Positions 44,540-54,731 of a DNA stretch of 64,000 nucleotides are shown here, in pieces. Within the stretch, counting starts at the first letter, position 1. Each line of letters opens with the position of its first letter. Below the pieces are notes generated by a model, which saw only the letters and a list, made by a program, of their open reading frames with translations, ran no database searches and was not told the DNA's origin. The position numbers were made by a program, and so were the translations under genes. Source of the stretch: Acinetobacter calcoaceticus DSM 30006 = CIP 81.8 (GTDB lineage: Bacteria > Pseudomonadota > Gammaproteobacteria > Pseudomonadales > Moraxellaceae); assembly GCF_000368965.1 (NCBI RefSeq), contig NZ_KB849780.1:1860145-1924144 (forward strand), read 5' to 3'.

Positions 44540-44905
44540 TCAATCGGACGTAATAGAGAAATTATGAAATTTACAGATCTTTGTATAAGTATCTTTAAAT
44601 AATTTTTCCATTTTAGGATCTCCATCATGATAGTCATCCCAAAATGCTCCACTAAATTCTTTAGGCTCAATAGTAGTATTTGTAGTATCTTCTTGTTTAT
44701 AAAATGAAATTTCAAAACCTTCAGGTATACTAGGATTAATTACTTCAAATTTAGAAATTTCCACAATAACAGGGGTACCATCAGAATCGCGACGAACAGA
44801 TACTTTTGTTTCATTTCGATATTCATTAAATTGCACCCCAAAACATATGTATCTTTTTCCAATAGTAAAATCATTTAAATCACTATCTTTACACTTAAGT
44901 ATCAT
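44540..44905 (-). CDS. Hypothetical small protein
   Basis: 121 residues, acidic, without signal peptide or membrane segment. The start MILKCKDSDLNDFTIGKRYICFG followed by a beta-rich part (TPVIVEISKFEVINPSIPEGFEISFY) and an ending with FSGAFWDDYHDGDPKMEKLF resembles small proteins found in toxin-immunity neighbourhoods, but I cannot name a family. It lies just outside the right island repeat and converges with it. An orphan immunity role is possible, not shown. 44906-45100 upstream has no ORF. Confidence 0.55.
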   Translation of the reverse strand: MILKCKDSDLNDFTIGKRYICFGVQFNEYRNETKVSVRRDSDGTPVIVEISKFEVINPSIPEGFEISFYKQEDTTNTTIEPKEFSGAFWDDYHDGDPKMEKLFKDTYTKICKFHNFSITSD

Positions 44906-45100
44906 GGGATTACCATTCCTTTTAATTTGTAATCTTTAGTTTTAAAATTAATTTAATTCATTTTGATATCTATAACCATATTTAAAATCCTATAAGTATT
45001 TCGGACCTTATAAAAATTTTCTGACTAAGCTTATTATTAGACCTTGTAACCATAATCAAATTGTCTTAAAAAAAGTATAAGTTATTATTTTCAAAATAAA

Positions 45101-45124
45101 AAAGCTAGGCTCCTGCCTAGCTTT
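45101..45124 (-). terminator. Terminator of the CycA-like permease gene
   Basis: AAAGCTAGGC and GCCTAGCTTT pair over ten bases around TCCT. On the minus strand a T-rich run follows. It lies 20 bases past the permease stop. Confidence 0.82.
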
Positions 45125-45143
45125 AAAAAAATTCATTATGCAG

Positions 45144-46607
45144 TTAAATATAATCAACCTTTTGTGCTTTTAAAATATCAAGCTGCAACATCTTTTTCTT
45201 TTTATATTTATAAGCAATAAACAAACCAATAAACCAGATTGGTGAACACTCAAGCGCAATTAAAGTGTCATGATCTAAAGCCAAAATAACAATGGTAAAA
45301 ACTAAAAATAGCATCGTAAACCATGCCATAAATAATCCACCCGGCATTTTATATTGAGATTGATTATGTAATTCAGGGAATTTTTTACGATAGGAAATAT
45401 AAGAAAGCACAATCAACATGAATGTAAAAATACATAAAATTGAAGTGAGCGCTGAAATAATTGTAAATGCAGTCATGACGTTTGGAACAATAAATAAAAT
45501 AGAGGTTCCCACCGTCACGCAAGCCATCGAAAATACGAGTCCTCTAATTGGAACCTTACTTTTAGATAACTTACTAAAGCTTTTAGGTGCATCATTGTCT
45601 AATGCTAAACCGTATAACATACGACTGGTCGCAAAAATTCCACTATTTGCCGAAGATAGAGCAGAAGTCGCAACAACAAAGTTAATTAAACCTGCCGCAA
45701 TTGGTAAACCGACCAATGTAAACATTTCCACAAATGGGCTTTTTTCTGGTGAAACTTTTGCCCAAGAGGTGACCGCAATAATACAAACCAATGCACCCAC
45801 ATAGAACAATAAAATACGTAAAGGAATAGAGTTAATTGCTTTTGGAAGTGACTTATGCGGGTCCTTGGTTTCAGCAGCTGTCGTACCAACAAGTTCAATG
45901 CCCACAAATGCAAAGATAGCGATTTGGAAACCTGCCAAGAAACCTGTTACACCATAAGGAAACATAGATTGTGTTTCAAACAAATGACTAACCGATGCCT
46001 TAACACCATTCGGAGAAGTAAATCCGGTACTAATTAAGTAAATACCAGCAAGAATGAACAGAATAATTGCTGTAATTTTGATGAGGGAAAACCAAAATTC
46101 GAGTTCACCAAATAGCCGAACGGCCACAAAATTGAGTATGGTTAAAATTGCTAATGAAGTAAATGCAGGAATCCAGACGGGTAAATCAGGATACCAAAAC
46201 TGCATGTACCCTCCGATCACGATCACGTCTGCAATAGCAGTAATAATCCAGTTACACCAATAGGACCAACCAAGGAAGAATCCCGCCCACGGACCAAGAT
46301 ATGCCGTTGCAAAATCTGCGAATGTTTTAAAATTAGTATTCGCCAGCAGCAACTCGCCCATTGCTCGCATTACGAAGAAAAAGAAGAAACCAATAATTAA
46401 ATAGGTTAAAACAATTGAAGTTCCTGAAATACTTAATGTTTTACCGGAACCCATAAATAATCCAGTACCAATTGCACCACCAATTGCAATCATCTGAATA
46501 TGACGATTGGTTAATGAGCGTTGCAATTTCTCTTCTTCTTGCTCAGTCATATGTTGACTACCAAGAAGATCTCCTTCCAGGAATTGCTTTCCGTTATTCT
46601 TACTCAT
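45144..46607 (-). CDS. Amino acid permease, CycA-like (D-Ala/D-Ser/Gly type)
   Basis: 487 residues of the AAT family with 12 predicted membrane segments. Long segments match E. coli CycA closely: RHIQMIAIGGAIGTGLFMGSGKT, VMRAMGELLLAN, GFQIAIFAFVGIELVGTTAAETKDPHKSLPKAINSIPLRI and SSANSGIFATSRMLYGLA. CycA imports D-alanine, D-serine and glycine with protons. Here it lies downstream of astC-astA on the same strand after 400 bases, so it probably has its own promoter; the nearby amino acid pathway leaves open a different substrate. Confidence 0.83.
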   Translation of the reverse strand: MSKNNGKQFLEGDLLGSQHMTEQEEEKLQRSLTNRHIQMIAIGGAIGTGLFMGSGKTLSISGTSIVLTYLIIGFFFFFVMRAMGELLLANTNFKTFADFATAYLGPWAGFFLGWSYWCNWIITAIADVIVIGGYMQFWYPDLPVWIPAFTSLAILTILNFVAVRLFGELEFWFSLIKITAIILFILAGIYLISTGFTSPNGVKASVSHLFETQSMFPYGVTGFLAGFQIAIFAFVGIELVGTTAAETKDPHKSLPKAINSIPLRILLFYVGALVCIIAVTSWAKVSPEKSPFVEMFTLVGLPIAAGLINFVVATSALSSANSGIFATSRMLYGLALDNDAPKSFSKLSKSKVPIRGLVFSMACVTVGTSILFIVPNVMTAFTIISALTSILCIFTFMLIVLSYISYRKKFPELHNQSQYKMPGGLFMAWFTMLFLVFTIVILALDHDTLIALECSPIWFIGLFIAYKYKKKKMLQLDILKAQKVDYI

Positions 46608-47007
46608 GTAATATTTACTCCAATTTATAGCAATCGTTGTAAATGTTTTAATAATAAATAAATTATATGATTATCAATTTAGTCCATTAAATCATGTTAA
46701 AAATATTATTAAATCATTTAAAACCTTATAAATTCCTTTTTAAAAGCTATTACCTATAACAATAAAAATTAATCATAAATCCTTTCCTTCATTATTATAT
46801 TAGCCCGACCTCTATCAATATAATTTCAGTAGATAATTAAAATATATGAATGAATTAAATATTTTAATTATCTGTCTTTTATAGAATAGCGGCAGGCTAA
46901 TGAATTCCAGCTCAGCGAGCAAGATTGTGTTTATCCATATACCAATCTTGCGTTAGCGATAATATAGTATTCCTTCTTAAATTTGGTGAAATGTATAGTA
47001 TTTCTGC
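46608..47007. other. Intergenic region without a gene
   Basis: 400 bases between astA and the permease gene. It is AT-rich, with no credible ORF. One hairpin is visible: GCAAGATTG (46919-46927) and CAATCTTGC (46943-46951), 15 bases apart, without a T-run. It must contain the permease promoter. Confidence 0.6.
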
Positions 47008-48102
47008 TTAATTAACAGCCATTCGCAAATGATCAGTCTCTTTGAGTTTGTTTAGCGCTTTTGGATTCGAAACGTGTTTAGCTTGAACACTTAGCACGCG
47101 AACTAAAGAGCCATTTTCGACATTCAATTGTTTTGCCTGTTCTTTGGTTAACTGCAATATGTTCTGATAAGGTTTGCTATACACAAGAATGGCGCGATAA
47201 TTTTCATAGTCATCATTGGCCACAATGTAAGATTCATCCCCTACAGCGATATTTTCAGTTTGTTCGACTTGTACCGTTACGGACTGACTTTCTTTAATCG
47301 CCCGTAAATTTTCGATATCTGCTTGCAACGTCGCACCGCCATCAAAAATATCGACATAGCCTTTATAGCGCAGTCCTTCTTCAAGCAAGAGATTGTAGGC
47401 TGGTCGAGTATTTGGGTGAACAATGCCAATCGCGGCTTTAGCATCGTCAGGTAACATGTCAACATAGAGGGGATGTCTTGGCATCAGCTCAGCAATAAAG
47501 GCCTTTTGCCCGACTCCACTCAAATAATCGGCTTTGGTAAATTCAATATTAAAAAACTTGTGGCCTACCGCATTCCAAAATGGTGATTGTCCATTTTCAT
47601 CAGAGTATCCGCGCATTTCAGCAACAATGGTTTCTTCAAAATATTGACGAAATGCTGAGAGAAATAAGAAACGGACTTTAGATAGAAACTTGCCATTTTT
47701 ATTTAAGCGATAGTCTGGATCTAAAAATAAAGTACAAAGCTCACTACAATTGGTGTGGTCATTACTCAAATATAGTGTTGGTAAAGCTTTATAAACACTT
47801 AGCGGTTCTGATGCATGAACTTGGGTTCCTACATGAAAGTTGTACCAAGGCTCTTTTAAACCAAGTGCGACTTCAATGCCACAGACACCTACTACTTTGT
47901 TGAGTTCAGTATCTTCGAGAACAAATAAATAAACCTGATCTGCCTTTGGCAACTCACCTGCAACTGTCTTGCAAGCTCGGTCGATGCGCGCTGCCAATTT
48001 TTCTATATTGGGCTGTAAAGACGTCAAGCCAAAACCTGCTTTTTGAGCCAACAGATAAAGATCATTAACGTCTTTAGGCTCGATGTAGCGAATAATCATC
48101 AT
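47008..48102 (-). CDS. astA: Arginine N-succinyltransferase (AstA/AruF type)
   Basis: 364 residues, AstA family: the start [21 protein letters not shown], the core [26 protein letters not shown] and [22 protein letters not shown], then [17 protein letters not shown] and [28 protein letters not shown]. It transfers succinyl from succinyl-CoA to the alpha-amino group of arginine (or ornithine), the first step of the AST pathway. It is about 20 residues longer than E. coli AstA. Its ATG overlaps the astC stop. astB, astD and astE are not in the window. Confidence 0.88.
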   Translation of the reverse strand: MMIIRYIEPKDVNDLYLLAQKAGFGLTSLQPNIEKLAARIDRACKTVAGELPKADQVYLFVLEDTELNKVVGVCGIEVALGLKEPWYNFHVGTQVHASEPLSVYKALPTLYLSNDHTNCSELCTLFLDPDYRLNKNGKFLSKVRFLFLSAFRQYFEETIVAEMRGYSDENGQSPFWNAVGHKFFNIEFTKADYLSGVGQKAFIAELMPRHPLYVDMLPDDAKAAIGIVHPNTRPAYNLLLEEGLRYKGYVDIFDGGATLQADIENLRAIKESQSVTVQVEQTENIAVGDESYIVANDDYENYRAILVYSKPYQNILQLTKEQAKQLNVENGSLVRVLSVQAKHVSNPKALNKLKETDHLRMAVN

Positions 48103-49334
48103 GCCGCTTGTTCATCCTTTTGAATTGCTACAAAGCGAGCAAGTGCACGGTCAAATCTTTTTAAGCCTTCATCAATATCAGCTAAAGGAATAATCAGAGA
48201 TGGTGTAAAGCGCACAACATTTGGACCAGCAATAAGACTAAGTAATCCCTCTTCACCTGCAAGGTTATTAATATCTTTTGCTTTACCAGCAAATTTGTCT
48301 TTTAAGGCACAACCTATTAGCAAACCTTGACCACGAATAGTTTCAAAGATTTCATATTTTTCATTTAATTGATTTAAAGCTTTTTTATAGTAGTCATGAC
48401 GTTCTTTGACACCATTAAGCACTTCGGATGTATTAATAAACTCAAATACAGCACCTGCAACCGCACTTGCTAATGGGTTACCGCCATAAGTCGTACCATG
48501 TGTACCCACTGAAAAATGCGGCGCAAACTTATCAGTTGTTAACATTGCACCGACTGGGAAACCACCACCTAGTGCTTTTGCAGTTGTTAACACATCTGGA
48601 GTAACACCAGTGTTCATGTAGGCATAAAGTGAACCTGTACGGCCGACACCAGTTTGTACTTCATCAAAAATAAGTAAGGCACCAAACTCATCACATAGTG
48701 CGCGTAAGCCTTTTAAAAATTCGATGTCAGCAGGAATAACGCCGCCTTCACCTTGTATCGGCTCAACGATAACCGCACATGTTTGCTCATTAATCACCGC
48801 TTTTGCTGCTTCTAAATCATTAAAGGCAACATGGTTGATACCATTTGGAAGCGGTGCAAAGTCTTGTGAATATTTAGGTTGACCGCCTGCTGAAACGGTA
48901 AATAAAGTACGACCATGGAAAGCATTATTAAATGCCACAATGCCACTTTTACTAGCAACACCGCTGTCTAGACCGACTTTACGAGCTAGTTTCAATGCAG
49001 CTTCATTGGCTTCTGCACCTGAGTTACAGAAGAATACCTTGTCTGCAAATGTATTTTCAGTGAGCTGTTTTGCAAGGCGTAGAACAGGTTCATTTGTATA
49101 ACCATTTCCAACATGCCAGAGTTTTGTTGCTTGCTCTGTTAAAGCATTCACTGCCACTGGATGCGCATGACCTAATGCGTTTACTGCAATCCCGCCTGCA
49201 AAATCGATATATTCTTTATTTTCTTGATCCCAGATACGTGAACCTTCACCACGTACAGGAATGAAATTTGCCGGTGCAAAAACTGGAACCATCCAGTCGT
49301 TAAAGTTCGTTCTTGAAACTGCAAAATTATTCAT
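48099..49334 (-). CDS. astC: Acetyl/succinylornithine aminotransferase
   Basis: 411 residues, class III PLP aminotransferase: [18 protein letters not shown], the glycine region [22 protein letters not shown], the Asp-containing [20 protein letters not shown], and the PLP lysine in [15 protein letters not shown]. ArgD and AstC are hard to tell apart by sequence; overlap with astA favours AstC, catabolic succinylornithine transaminase. It is divergent from the Lrp-type regulator. Confidence 0.85.
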   Translation of the reverse strand: MNNFAVSRTNFNDWMVPVFAPANFIPVRGEGSRIWDQENKEYIDFAGGIAVNALGHAHPVAVNALTEQATKLWHVGNGYTNEPVLRLAKQLTENTFADKVFFCNSGAEANEAALKLARKVGLDSGVASKSGIVAFNNAFHGRTLFTVSAGGQPKYSQDFAPLPNGINHVAFNDLEAAKAVINEQTCAVIVEPIQGEGGVIPADIEFLKGLRALCDEFGALLIFDEVQTGVGRTGSLYAYMNTGVTPDVLTTAKALGGGFPVGAMLTTDKFAPHFSVGTHGTTYGGNPLASAVAGAVFEFINTSEVLNGVKERHDYYKKALNQLNEKYEIFETIRGQGLLIGCALKDKFAGKAKDINNLAGEEGLLSLIAGPNVVRFTPSLIIPLADIDEGLKRFDRALARFVAIQKDEQAA

Positions 49335-49470
49335 CTTATCTAGTCCATTAAATTAAAATTATTAGGGTTAACTGATGACCCTATTATTCAAAATCAAATT
49401 GATTCACAAAATTTGTAATTCAGTAAAAAATGAATTATTTTTTACCAATCTGATAATTGACAATTACAAT

Positions 49471-49893
49471 ATGGATAACATTGATCAAATTATTTTAGGT
49501 TTGCTTAAAGATAACGCACGGATGTCTGTTACCGAGTTAGCCGAAAAAGTTCACGTTTCAAGAGCAACGGTCAAAAAGAGAATCGAGTATTTAGAGTCTT
49601 CGGGCATCATTACTGGATATACGGTACGGTTTAAACCGAATGCAGAACGAAATGTCATCCGCGCATGGATGAGCATTATGGTCGAAGGGACCAAAGCGCA
49701 GTCTGTGATTAAAGAACTACGCCTAGAAAGTGCGGTCGAATGTTTGCATAAAACCAATGGCAAATGGGACATCTTGGTCGAGCTACGATCTGACACTTTA
49801 GAAAACTTCGACAAAGTTTTAGAGAGAATCAGGAACATTTCAGGGATTTATAACAGCGAAACCAGTATTTTGCTGGCTAGCCATAAAACATAA
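49471..49893 (+). CDS. Lrp/AsnC-family regulator
   Basis: 140 residues from ATG 49471 (MDNIDQIILGLLKDNARMS), the usual family start. The frame is open for 32 more codons upstream, but these are atypical. The helix-turn-helix is VTELAEKVHVSRATVKKRIEYLESSGIITGYTV; the C-terminal RAM effector domain follows. It is divergent from astC and probably controls astCA in response to arginine, ornithine or another amino acid. The ribosome site before 49471 is weak. Confidence 0.83.
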   Translation: MDNIDQIILGLLKDNARMSVTELAEKVHVSRATVKKRIEYLESSGIITGYTVRFKPNAERNVIRAWMSIMVEGTKAQSVIKELRLESAVECLHKTNGKWDILVELRSDTLENFDKVLERIRNISGIYNSETSILLASHKT

Positions 49894-49975
49894 CTTTAGA
49901 TAAGCATTCACTTTAAAATCAATGAATAAGTATGCTCGCTCTAATTCAATGAACATACTTAGATTGAGAAATGGA

Positions 49976-50815
49976 TTAGCTTTTTTTTAAAGTTTTCTTG
50001 GTTAAAAAATTTAACACTTGAGAATAGTGAGTTGGTGTAATTCTCTGAATCAAATCCAAGATCTTTGCGTCATTACCAATCAATATACGAGCTTTATTAT
50101 TTTTGACTGCCTCTAAAATGATTTTTGCAGCCTCTTCTGGTGGCGTTTTCAGAACCTTATTAAATGATCTGCTGGCCTTTGCTGGATTCATCCCTAAAGA
50201 ACGAATACTTTCACTCATGCGAGCACTATTGGCAATATTTGTCCGAATTCCACCAGGATGAACACAAGTCGCACTTAGTCCATTATTTTGCATATTTAAT
50301 TCTTGACGTAATGATTCAGTAAAACCACGAACTGCAAATTTCGTTGCATTATAAGCACTTTGAGAAGGTTGGGCTGTTAGTCCAAATAAACTAGAAATAT
50401 TAATCACATGCCCTTCACCACTTTGCTTTAAATAGGGCAAAAACTCTTTTGTGCCATATACAACACCCCAAAAATTGATATTAAAAATCCATTCCATTTC
50501 TTCATAGCTCATTCCCTCTACAGTACTTGCCAATGCAACACCAGCATTATTAAAAATCAAATTGATTTTGCCGTGATCTTTAAAACTATTCGCAGCCCAT
50601 TCCCGTACAGCTTGCTGATTAGAAACATCGAGTTTGGTTAAAGTTACTTTCACAGAATATTGTTTAACTAAAGATAATGTTTCAGCTAAACCTTGATCAC
50701 TCACATCACTTAAAGCCAAATGAGCGCCTTGCTGCGCTAATAAAATTGCAAGTTGTTGACCGATTCCAGAACCTGCACCTGTAATTGCAGCGACTTTTTG
50801 ATTAAAACTTTTCAT
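49976..50815 (-). CDS. Short-chain dehydrogenase/reductase
   Basis: 279 residues with the classical SDR motifs: NAD(P)-binding TGAGSGIGQQ (about residue 13), NNAG (about residue 90), the catalytic Ser in VINISSLFGLTA and YNATKFAVRGF. The protein ends in a basic tail. It lies 9 bases downstream of the amidohydrolase gene, so the two form an operon. The substrate is not evident. Confidence 0.83.
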   Translation of the reverse strand: MKSFNQKVAAITGAGSGIGQQLAILLAQQGAHLALSDVSDQGLAETLSLVKQYSVKVTLTKLDVSNQQAVREWAANSFKDHGKINLIFNNAGVALASTVEGMSYEEMEWIFNINFWGVVYGTKEFLPYLKQSGEGHVINISSLFGLTAQPSQSAYNATKFAVRGFTESLRQELNMQNNGLSATCVHPGGIRTNIANSARMSESIRSLGMNPAKASRSFNKVLKTPPEEAAKIILEAVKNNKARILIGNDAKILDLIQRITPTHYSQVLNFLTKKTLKKS

Positions 50816-50824
50816 ATTATGGCT

Positions 50825-51892
50825 CTAATTCAGTTGATAAAAATTGGCAGCATTTTGTCTAAATATGGAATACATCGCTTGATCACCGTAAGGTTTGATC
50901 ATTTCAATATAAGCTTGGATCAAATCACTTAAGGTTGCATTTGCTTTATCCATAGGAAAATTTGAGGCAAAAATGATTCGATCTACACCAAATACCTCAA
51001 TTGCATGCTGAACCAATGGCGTTAATAAATTCACCATTTCATAGACTGTTGCAGTACAGTATTGTTGATAAAATCGATGTCCAAGCACTGGCATCATCAG
51101 TCCAGAAATCTTGGCATACACATTTTTCTGCTCAGCTAAAAGTGCCAAATCATGTTGCCATTGCTGGAAAATGTCAGCGCGTTGCGAGGGTGTTTGACCA
51201 GTTTTTTTGCCGATAGCGCCAAAAAGTCCTGCGGGTGTTGCCAAATGATCAACAACGATACGTGTTTGAGGAAATTGTTTGGCTAATGCTGTGATTTCTG
51301 AAATTTGAGTTGAGTAAGTCCAAGCATCAAAAGATAAATCCATTTGGGCAAGTTGTTCAAAGCCTTTAAGGAATTTATTAGACTGATATAAATGTGCCTG
51401 ATCACACCAACGATAAATCCCTGAGTCTTCATGCCAAGAGGCCATTTTACGAATACCACGAAATAAGGGGCTAGCATCTTGATGCGCTTTTAAAATTTGT
51501 TTAAATTTTCGATCTCGCGGGTCAGCAGTGGCAACAATTGCTCCAAGCTTCAAATTCTGGTCTTTAAAATTTAATTGTTGAATCCATTTGGTTTCTTCGA
51601 CAACCCCAAAACCTTTATGATGATGCCAATTCGCTTCAATATGTACCACACTCTCAACGGCATGATTACCAATATCTTCATGATAGTGCTCAGGTAGATA
51701 AGGACTTAAGGCATACTGAGTTAATCCAATTGTATCTAAAAGCGGCTTAGGTTTAACCAATCGAACAACTTTATCCATCACACTCGGATATTTCCCAAAA
51801 GCTTTAACCAGTAAAGCAGCAGAGTGTGGTGTATGGTATGGATCCCATTGATGGATATGTGGATCTATAATTGCAAAATCGAGTTTTTTCAT
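50825..51892 (-). CDS. Amidohydrolase family protein (PF04909 type)
   Basis: 355 residues from ATG 51892; an ATG six codons upstream is also open. Metal-binding DPHIHQWDP is at the start, VESVVHIEANWHHH further on, RIVVDHLATPAG in the middle, and RIIFASNFPMDKAN near the end holds a catalytic Asp region in altered form (ASNFPMDK, as in lactonase-like members). The family hydrolyses lactones or decarboxylates aromatic acids. It forms an operon with the SDR, suggesting a two-step catabolic unit; the substrate is unknown. Confidence 0.8.
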   Translation of the reverse strand: MKKLDFAIIDPHIHQWDPYHTPHSAALLVKAFGKYPSVMDKVVRLVKPKPLLDTIGLTQYALSPYLPEHYHEDIGNHAVESVVHIEANWHHHKGFGVVEETKWIQQLNFKDQNLKLGAIVATADPRDRKFKQILKAHQDASPLFRGIRKMASWHEDSGIYRWCDQAHLYQSNKFLKGFEQLAQMDLSFDAWTYSTQISEITALAKQFPQTRIVVDHLATPAGLFGAIGKKTGQTPSQRADIFQQWQHDLALLAEQKNVYAKISGLMMPVLGHRFYQQYCTATVYEMVNLLTPLVQHAIEVFGVDRIIFASNFPMDKANATLSDLIQAYIEMIKPYGDQAMYSIFRQNAANFYQLN

Positions 51893-52446
51893 TCCTACAC
51901 TCTTTATCATTTTAGAAAACTAGCTTCTACTAAATGATGATCATCCAATCATCTTTGATTTAATTTTTAAAAATAATGCGTGGTATTTTTAGAGTACAGA
52001 ACAAAAAACTATGAATAAAATGATTTATTCTAATGATGAGATATGAATTTAATTCATTAGCTTGAATGGCTTGATGAGTATAAGCAAAGTAGAGCTCCTT
52101 ATTAGATGCAGATCATCGCAGCGAAGCCTACTCACAAGCTAAATCTACCGTTTGAAATTAAGGGGTTCACTAGTTTTCAAGCAAGTTTATAACTGATTTT
52201 ACAGAAAATAATTCCAAATCCTCTAATCTGAACTAAAGCCTAAAAAAGCATAGATTTTAATAATAAAGAACTCAAAAGCTCGCATTATCTTTTCTTTTTA
52301 AAAAAACTTACATTCATTCCATCAGCATCTCTCTACTTATATTTTGAATTGAATGCAGATTACAAAAGCATTTGACAAAAAAATTAAAACATAATACATA
52401 TAGTCTTATATGTTATATGTTAAAACCTAAGGACAAGGTATAAAAA
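51893..52446. other. Divergent intergenic region, no gene seen
   Basis: About 550 bases between the amidohydrolase and the aldehyde dehydrogenase genes. No ORF is credible. Visible items are the palindrome GATGATCATC at 51936-51945 near the amidohydrolase start, and the promoter/operator elements at 52372-52420. Confidence 0.6.
52372..52420 (+). promoter_or_regulatory. Probable promoter and operator of the amine cluster
   Basis: TTGACA (52372-52377) is followed, 17 bases on, by TACATA as a possible -10. Over and after it lie ACATATA (52396-52402) and TATATGT (52407-52413), an exact inverted repeat spaced by four, then a direct second TATATGT (52414-52420). A repressor here would block the promoter; the GntR gene at 54732 is the nearest candidate. 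Confidence 0.5.
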
Positions 52447-53877
52447 ATGGCTAAAACTCAACTAAAACACTTTATTAACGGCGAATATGTTGCTAGCAAA
52501 GGAAATGATTATTTCGACTTGGTAAGTCCTGTGACTGGCGAAGTTTATGGTCAATCGCCGAATGCAACCGAAGCAGAAGTTGATGCTGCTTACGCTGCTG
52601 CAAAAGAAGCATTTAAAATTTGGGGACGTAGTACACCTTCGACTCGTCAAAAAGCATTATTGCATTTGGCAGATGCTATCGAAGCAAATGCAGAGCGTTT
52701 AATTGAGGCTCAAAGCCGTAATACAGGTCAGTTAAAGCACTTAATTGCATCTGAAGAAGTTGGTGCATCGGCAGATCAGGTTCGTTTCTTTGCAGGTGCT
52801 GCCCGCTTACTGAATGGCACAGCTTCAGGTGAATATTTAGAAGGTTTAACCTCTTCTATTCGCCGCGAACCAGTCGGTGTAGTGGGCCAAGTTACACCTT
52901 GGAACTATCCACTCATGATGGCTGTTTGGAAAATTGCGCCTGCTTTAGCAGCTGGTAACACTGTGGTACTTAAACCAAGTGACACAACACCAGAAAGTAC
53001 ACTTTTACTGGCAGAAATTGCTGCACCATTTTTTCCTAAAGGTGCATTTAACGTGGTGTTAGGCCAAGCTCAAGTGGGTTCAAAAGTTGTATCGCATAAA
53101 ACACCTGCTTTAGTTTCTATTACAGGTTCGGTTCGTGCAGGCTTGCAAGTTGCAGCTTCTGCGGCAGCAAATTTAGCGAAAGCCCACCTTGAGCTTGGTG
53201 GGAAAGCACCTGTTGTTGTTTTTGAAGATGCCGACATCGATAAAGCAGTTGAAATGATTGCTTTAACGGGTTACTTCAATGCAGGACAAGACTGTACTGC
53301 TGCAACACGCGTGATTGTTGCTGAAGCAGTGCATGACGAATTTTTAGGTAAATTAATTGAAGCGGCAAAAAATACACGTTTTGGTGAACCAGATGATCAA
53401 GACGCACTTTATGGTCCACTCAACAATGCTAATCAATTAAAGAATGTTAAAACCTTTATTGACAACTTACCTGTTCACGCCAAAGTTGAAACGGGTGGCA
53501 AGCAAGCCGATCGTCCAGGCTTCTATTTTGAACCGACTGTGATTAGTGGTTTAAAACAACACGACGAAGCAATTCAAAATGAAATTTTTGGGCCAGTGAT
53601 TACTGTTCAAAAATTTACAGATGAAAATGATGCCATTGAAAAAGCCAACGATATTGAATATGGCTTGGCTTCAAGTGTCTGGACAAAAGATCATGCACGT
53701 GCAACTCGCCTGTCTCGTGAACTTGATTTCGGAACCGTTTGGATTAACACCCATATTCCTCTAACTGCAGAAATGCCACACGGCGGCTTCAAAAAATCAG
53801 GTTATGGTAAAGATTTATCAGGCTACGGTTTTGAAGAATATACACGCGTGAAACATGTAATGAGTTCAAATGAATAA
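52447..53877 (+). CDS. Aldehyde dehydrogenase, aminobutyraldehyde-type
   Basis: 476 residues: TPWNYPLMMAVWKIAPALAAGN, LELGGKAPVVVFEDAD (base glutamate), FNAGQDCTAATRVIV (catalytic Cys after GQD, a pattern typical of gamma-aminobutyraldehyde and betaine-aldehyde dehydrogenases), ending MPHGGFKKSGYGKDLSGYGFEEYTRVKHV. It probably oxidises an amino-aldehyde made by the FAD oxidase at 57772. AAGGACAAGG precedes the start. It is the first gene of the cluster. Confidence 0.85.
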   Translation: MAKTQLKHFINGEYVASKGNDYFDLVSPVTGEVYGQSPNATEAEVDAAYAAAKEAFKIWGRSTPSTRQKALLHLADAIEANAERLIEAQSRNTGQLKHLIASEEVGASADQVRFFAGAARLLNGTASGEYLEGLTSSIRREPVGVVGQVTPWNYPLMMAVWKIAPALAAGNTVVLKPSDTTPESTLLLAEIAAPFFPKGAFNVVLGQAQVGSKVVSHKTPALVSITGSVRAGLQVAASAAANLAKAHLELGGKAPVVVFEDADIDKAVEMIALTGYFNAGQDCTAATRVIVAEAVHDEFLGKLIEAAKNTRFGEPDDQDALYGPLNNANQLKNVKTFIDNLPVHAKVETGGKQADRPGFYFEPTVISGLKQHDEAIQNEIFGPVITVQKFTDENDAIEKANDIEYGLASSVWTKDHARATRLSRELDFGTVWINTHIPLTAEMPHGGFKKSGYGKDLSGYGFEEYTRVKHVMSSNE

Positions 53878-53905
53878 TAAAAATCAGATTTGAAAGGAGA
53901 TCAAA

Positions 53906-54676
53906 ATGAATAAACAAGAAATGAAAGACTTTGTGAGTAAGGCGCACCACGAGTTATTTAATTTACATGACACCACTGCTTTAGACCGTTATTTTTCTGA
54001 AGACTTTATAGAGCACTCGCCACTGGTTGCCAACGGTATTTCAGGCCTTCGTCAACTGGTAGAAGACTGCCCCGACATGCAACATGAAGCTGTGCGTGTA
54101 TTGGCAGATAGCGACTTGGTTGCGATTCATGGGCGCTTTCAGGGATTAGATGAAAACCCGTTAGTTGGCTTTGATATTTACCGAGTGAAAGACGGCAAAA
54201 TTGTAGAGCATTGGGATGGTCTGGTAGCAGAAGCAGCTCCGAATGTGAGTGGTAGAACACAATTAGATGGTCCAACAGAAATCGTAACTCACCATGACCC
54301 AGAGGAAAATCGTGAGATTGTGACCTCTTTCTTTAAGAAGTCATTAATTGATGGCAATTACGAAGCATTTAAAGAATACACCCACGGCGATCAGTTCATT
54401 CAGCATAGCCCAGATATTGGGGATGGCGTTAAGGCAGTGATTGATTTTTTGAACAATATCCGTAATGAAGGGCAAGGTTTGGTATACTCCAAAACTCATC
54501 GCTCCATTGCTGATGGTCAATTTGTATTGACACATTCCGAAGGAAATATTGCTGGAAATCGACATGCCTATTTTGAATTGTGGCGTGTAGATAATGGCAA
54601 AATTGTTGAACTTTGGGATGCAATACCAGCTGTGCCTGAAGATGAACAGGCAGTCCATCAATATGGCGTGTTTTAA
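53906..54676 (+). CDS. Double SnoaL/NTF2-like protein
   Basis: 256 residues made of two similar NTF2-like halves. Both show the SnoaL pattern: YFSEDFIEHSPLVANGISGLRQLV ... EHWDGL in the first (residues about 20-110), YTHGDQFIQHSPDIGDGVKAVIDFL ... ELWDAIP in the second (about 145-250). Such proteins are polyketide cyclase-like isomerases or small-molecule binders; the catalytic role is unknown. GGAG lies 7 bases upstream, 28 bases after the dehydrogenase stop, so they are co-transcribed. Confidence 0.8.
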   Translation: MNKQEMKDFVSKAHHELFNLHDTTALDRYFSEDFIEHSPLVANGISGLRQLVEDCPDMQHEAVRVLADSDLVAIHGRFQGLDENPLVGFDIYRVKDGKIVEHWDGLVAEAAPNVSGRTQLDGPTEIVTHHDPEENREIVTSFFKKSLIDGNYEAFKEYTHGDQFIQHSPDIGDGVKAVIDFLNNIRNEGQGLVYSKTHRSIADGQFVLTHSEGNIAGNRHAYFELWRVDNGKIVELWDAIPAVPEDEQAVHQYGVF

Positions 54677-54694
54677 TCATTTATCCGTTTCATT

Positions 54695-54721
54695 AAGCTA
54701 AGTCACTGACTTAGCTTTTAG
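54695..54721 (+). terminator. Hairpin before the GntR gene
   Basis: AAGCTAAGTC (54695-54704) pairs with GACTTAGCTT (54708-54717), then TTTA. It is a strong stem with a short T-run, and could reduce transcription into the regulator gene. Confidence 0.65.
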
Positions 54722-54731
54722 AGAATTCGCC

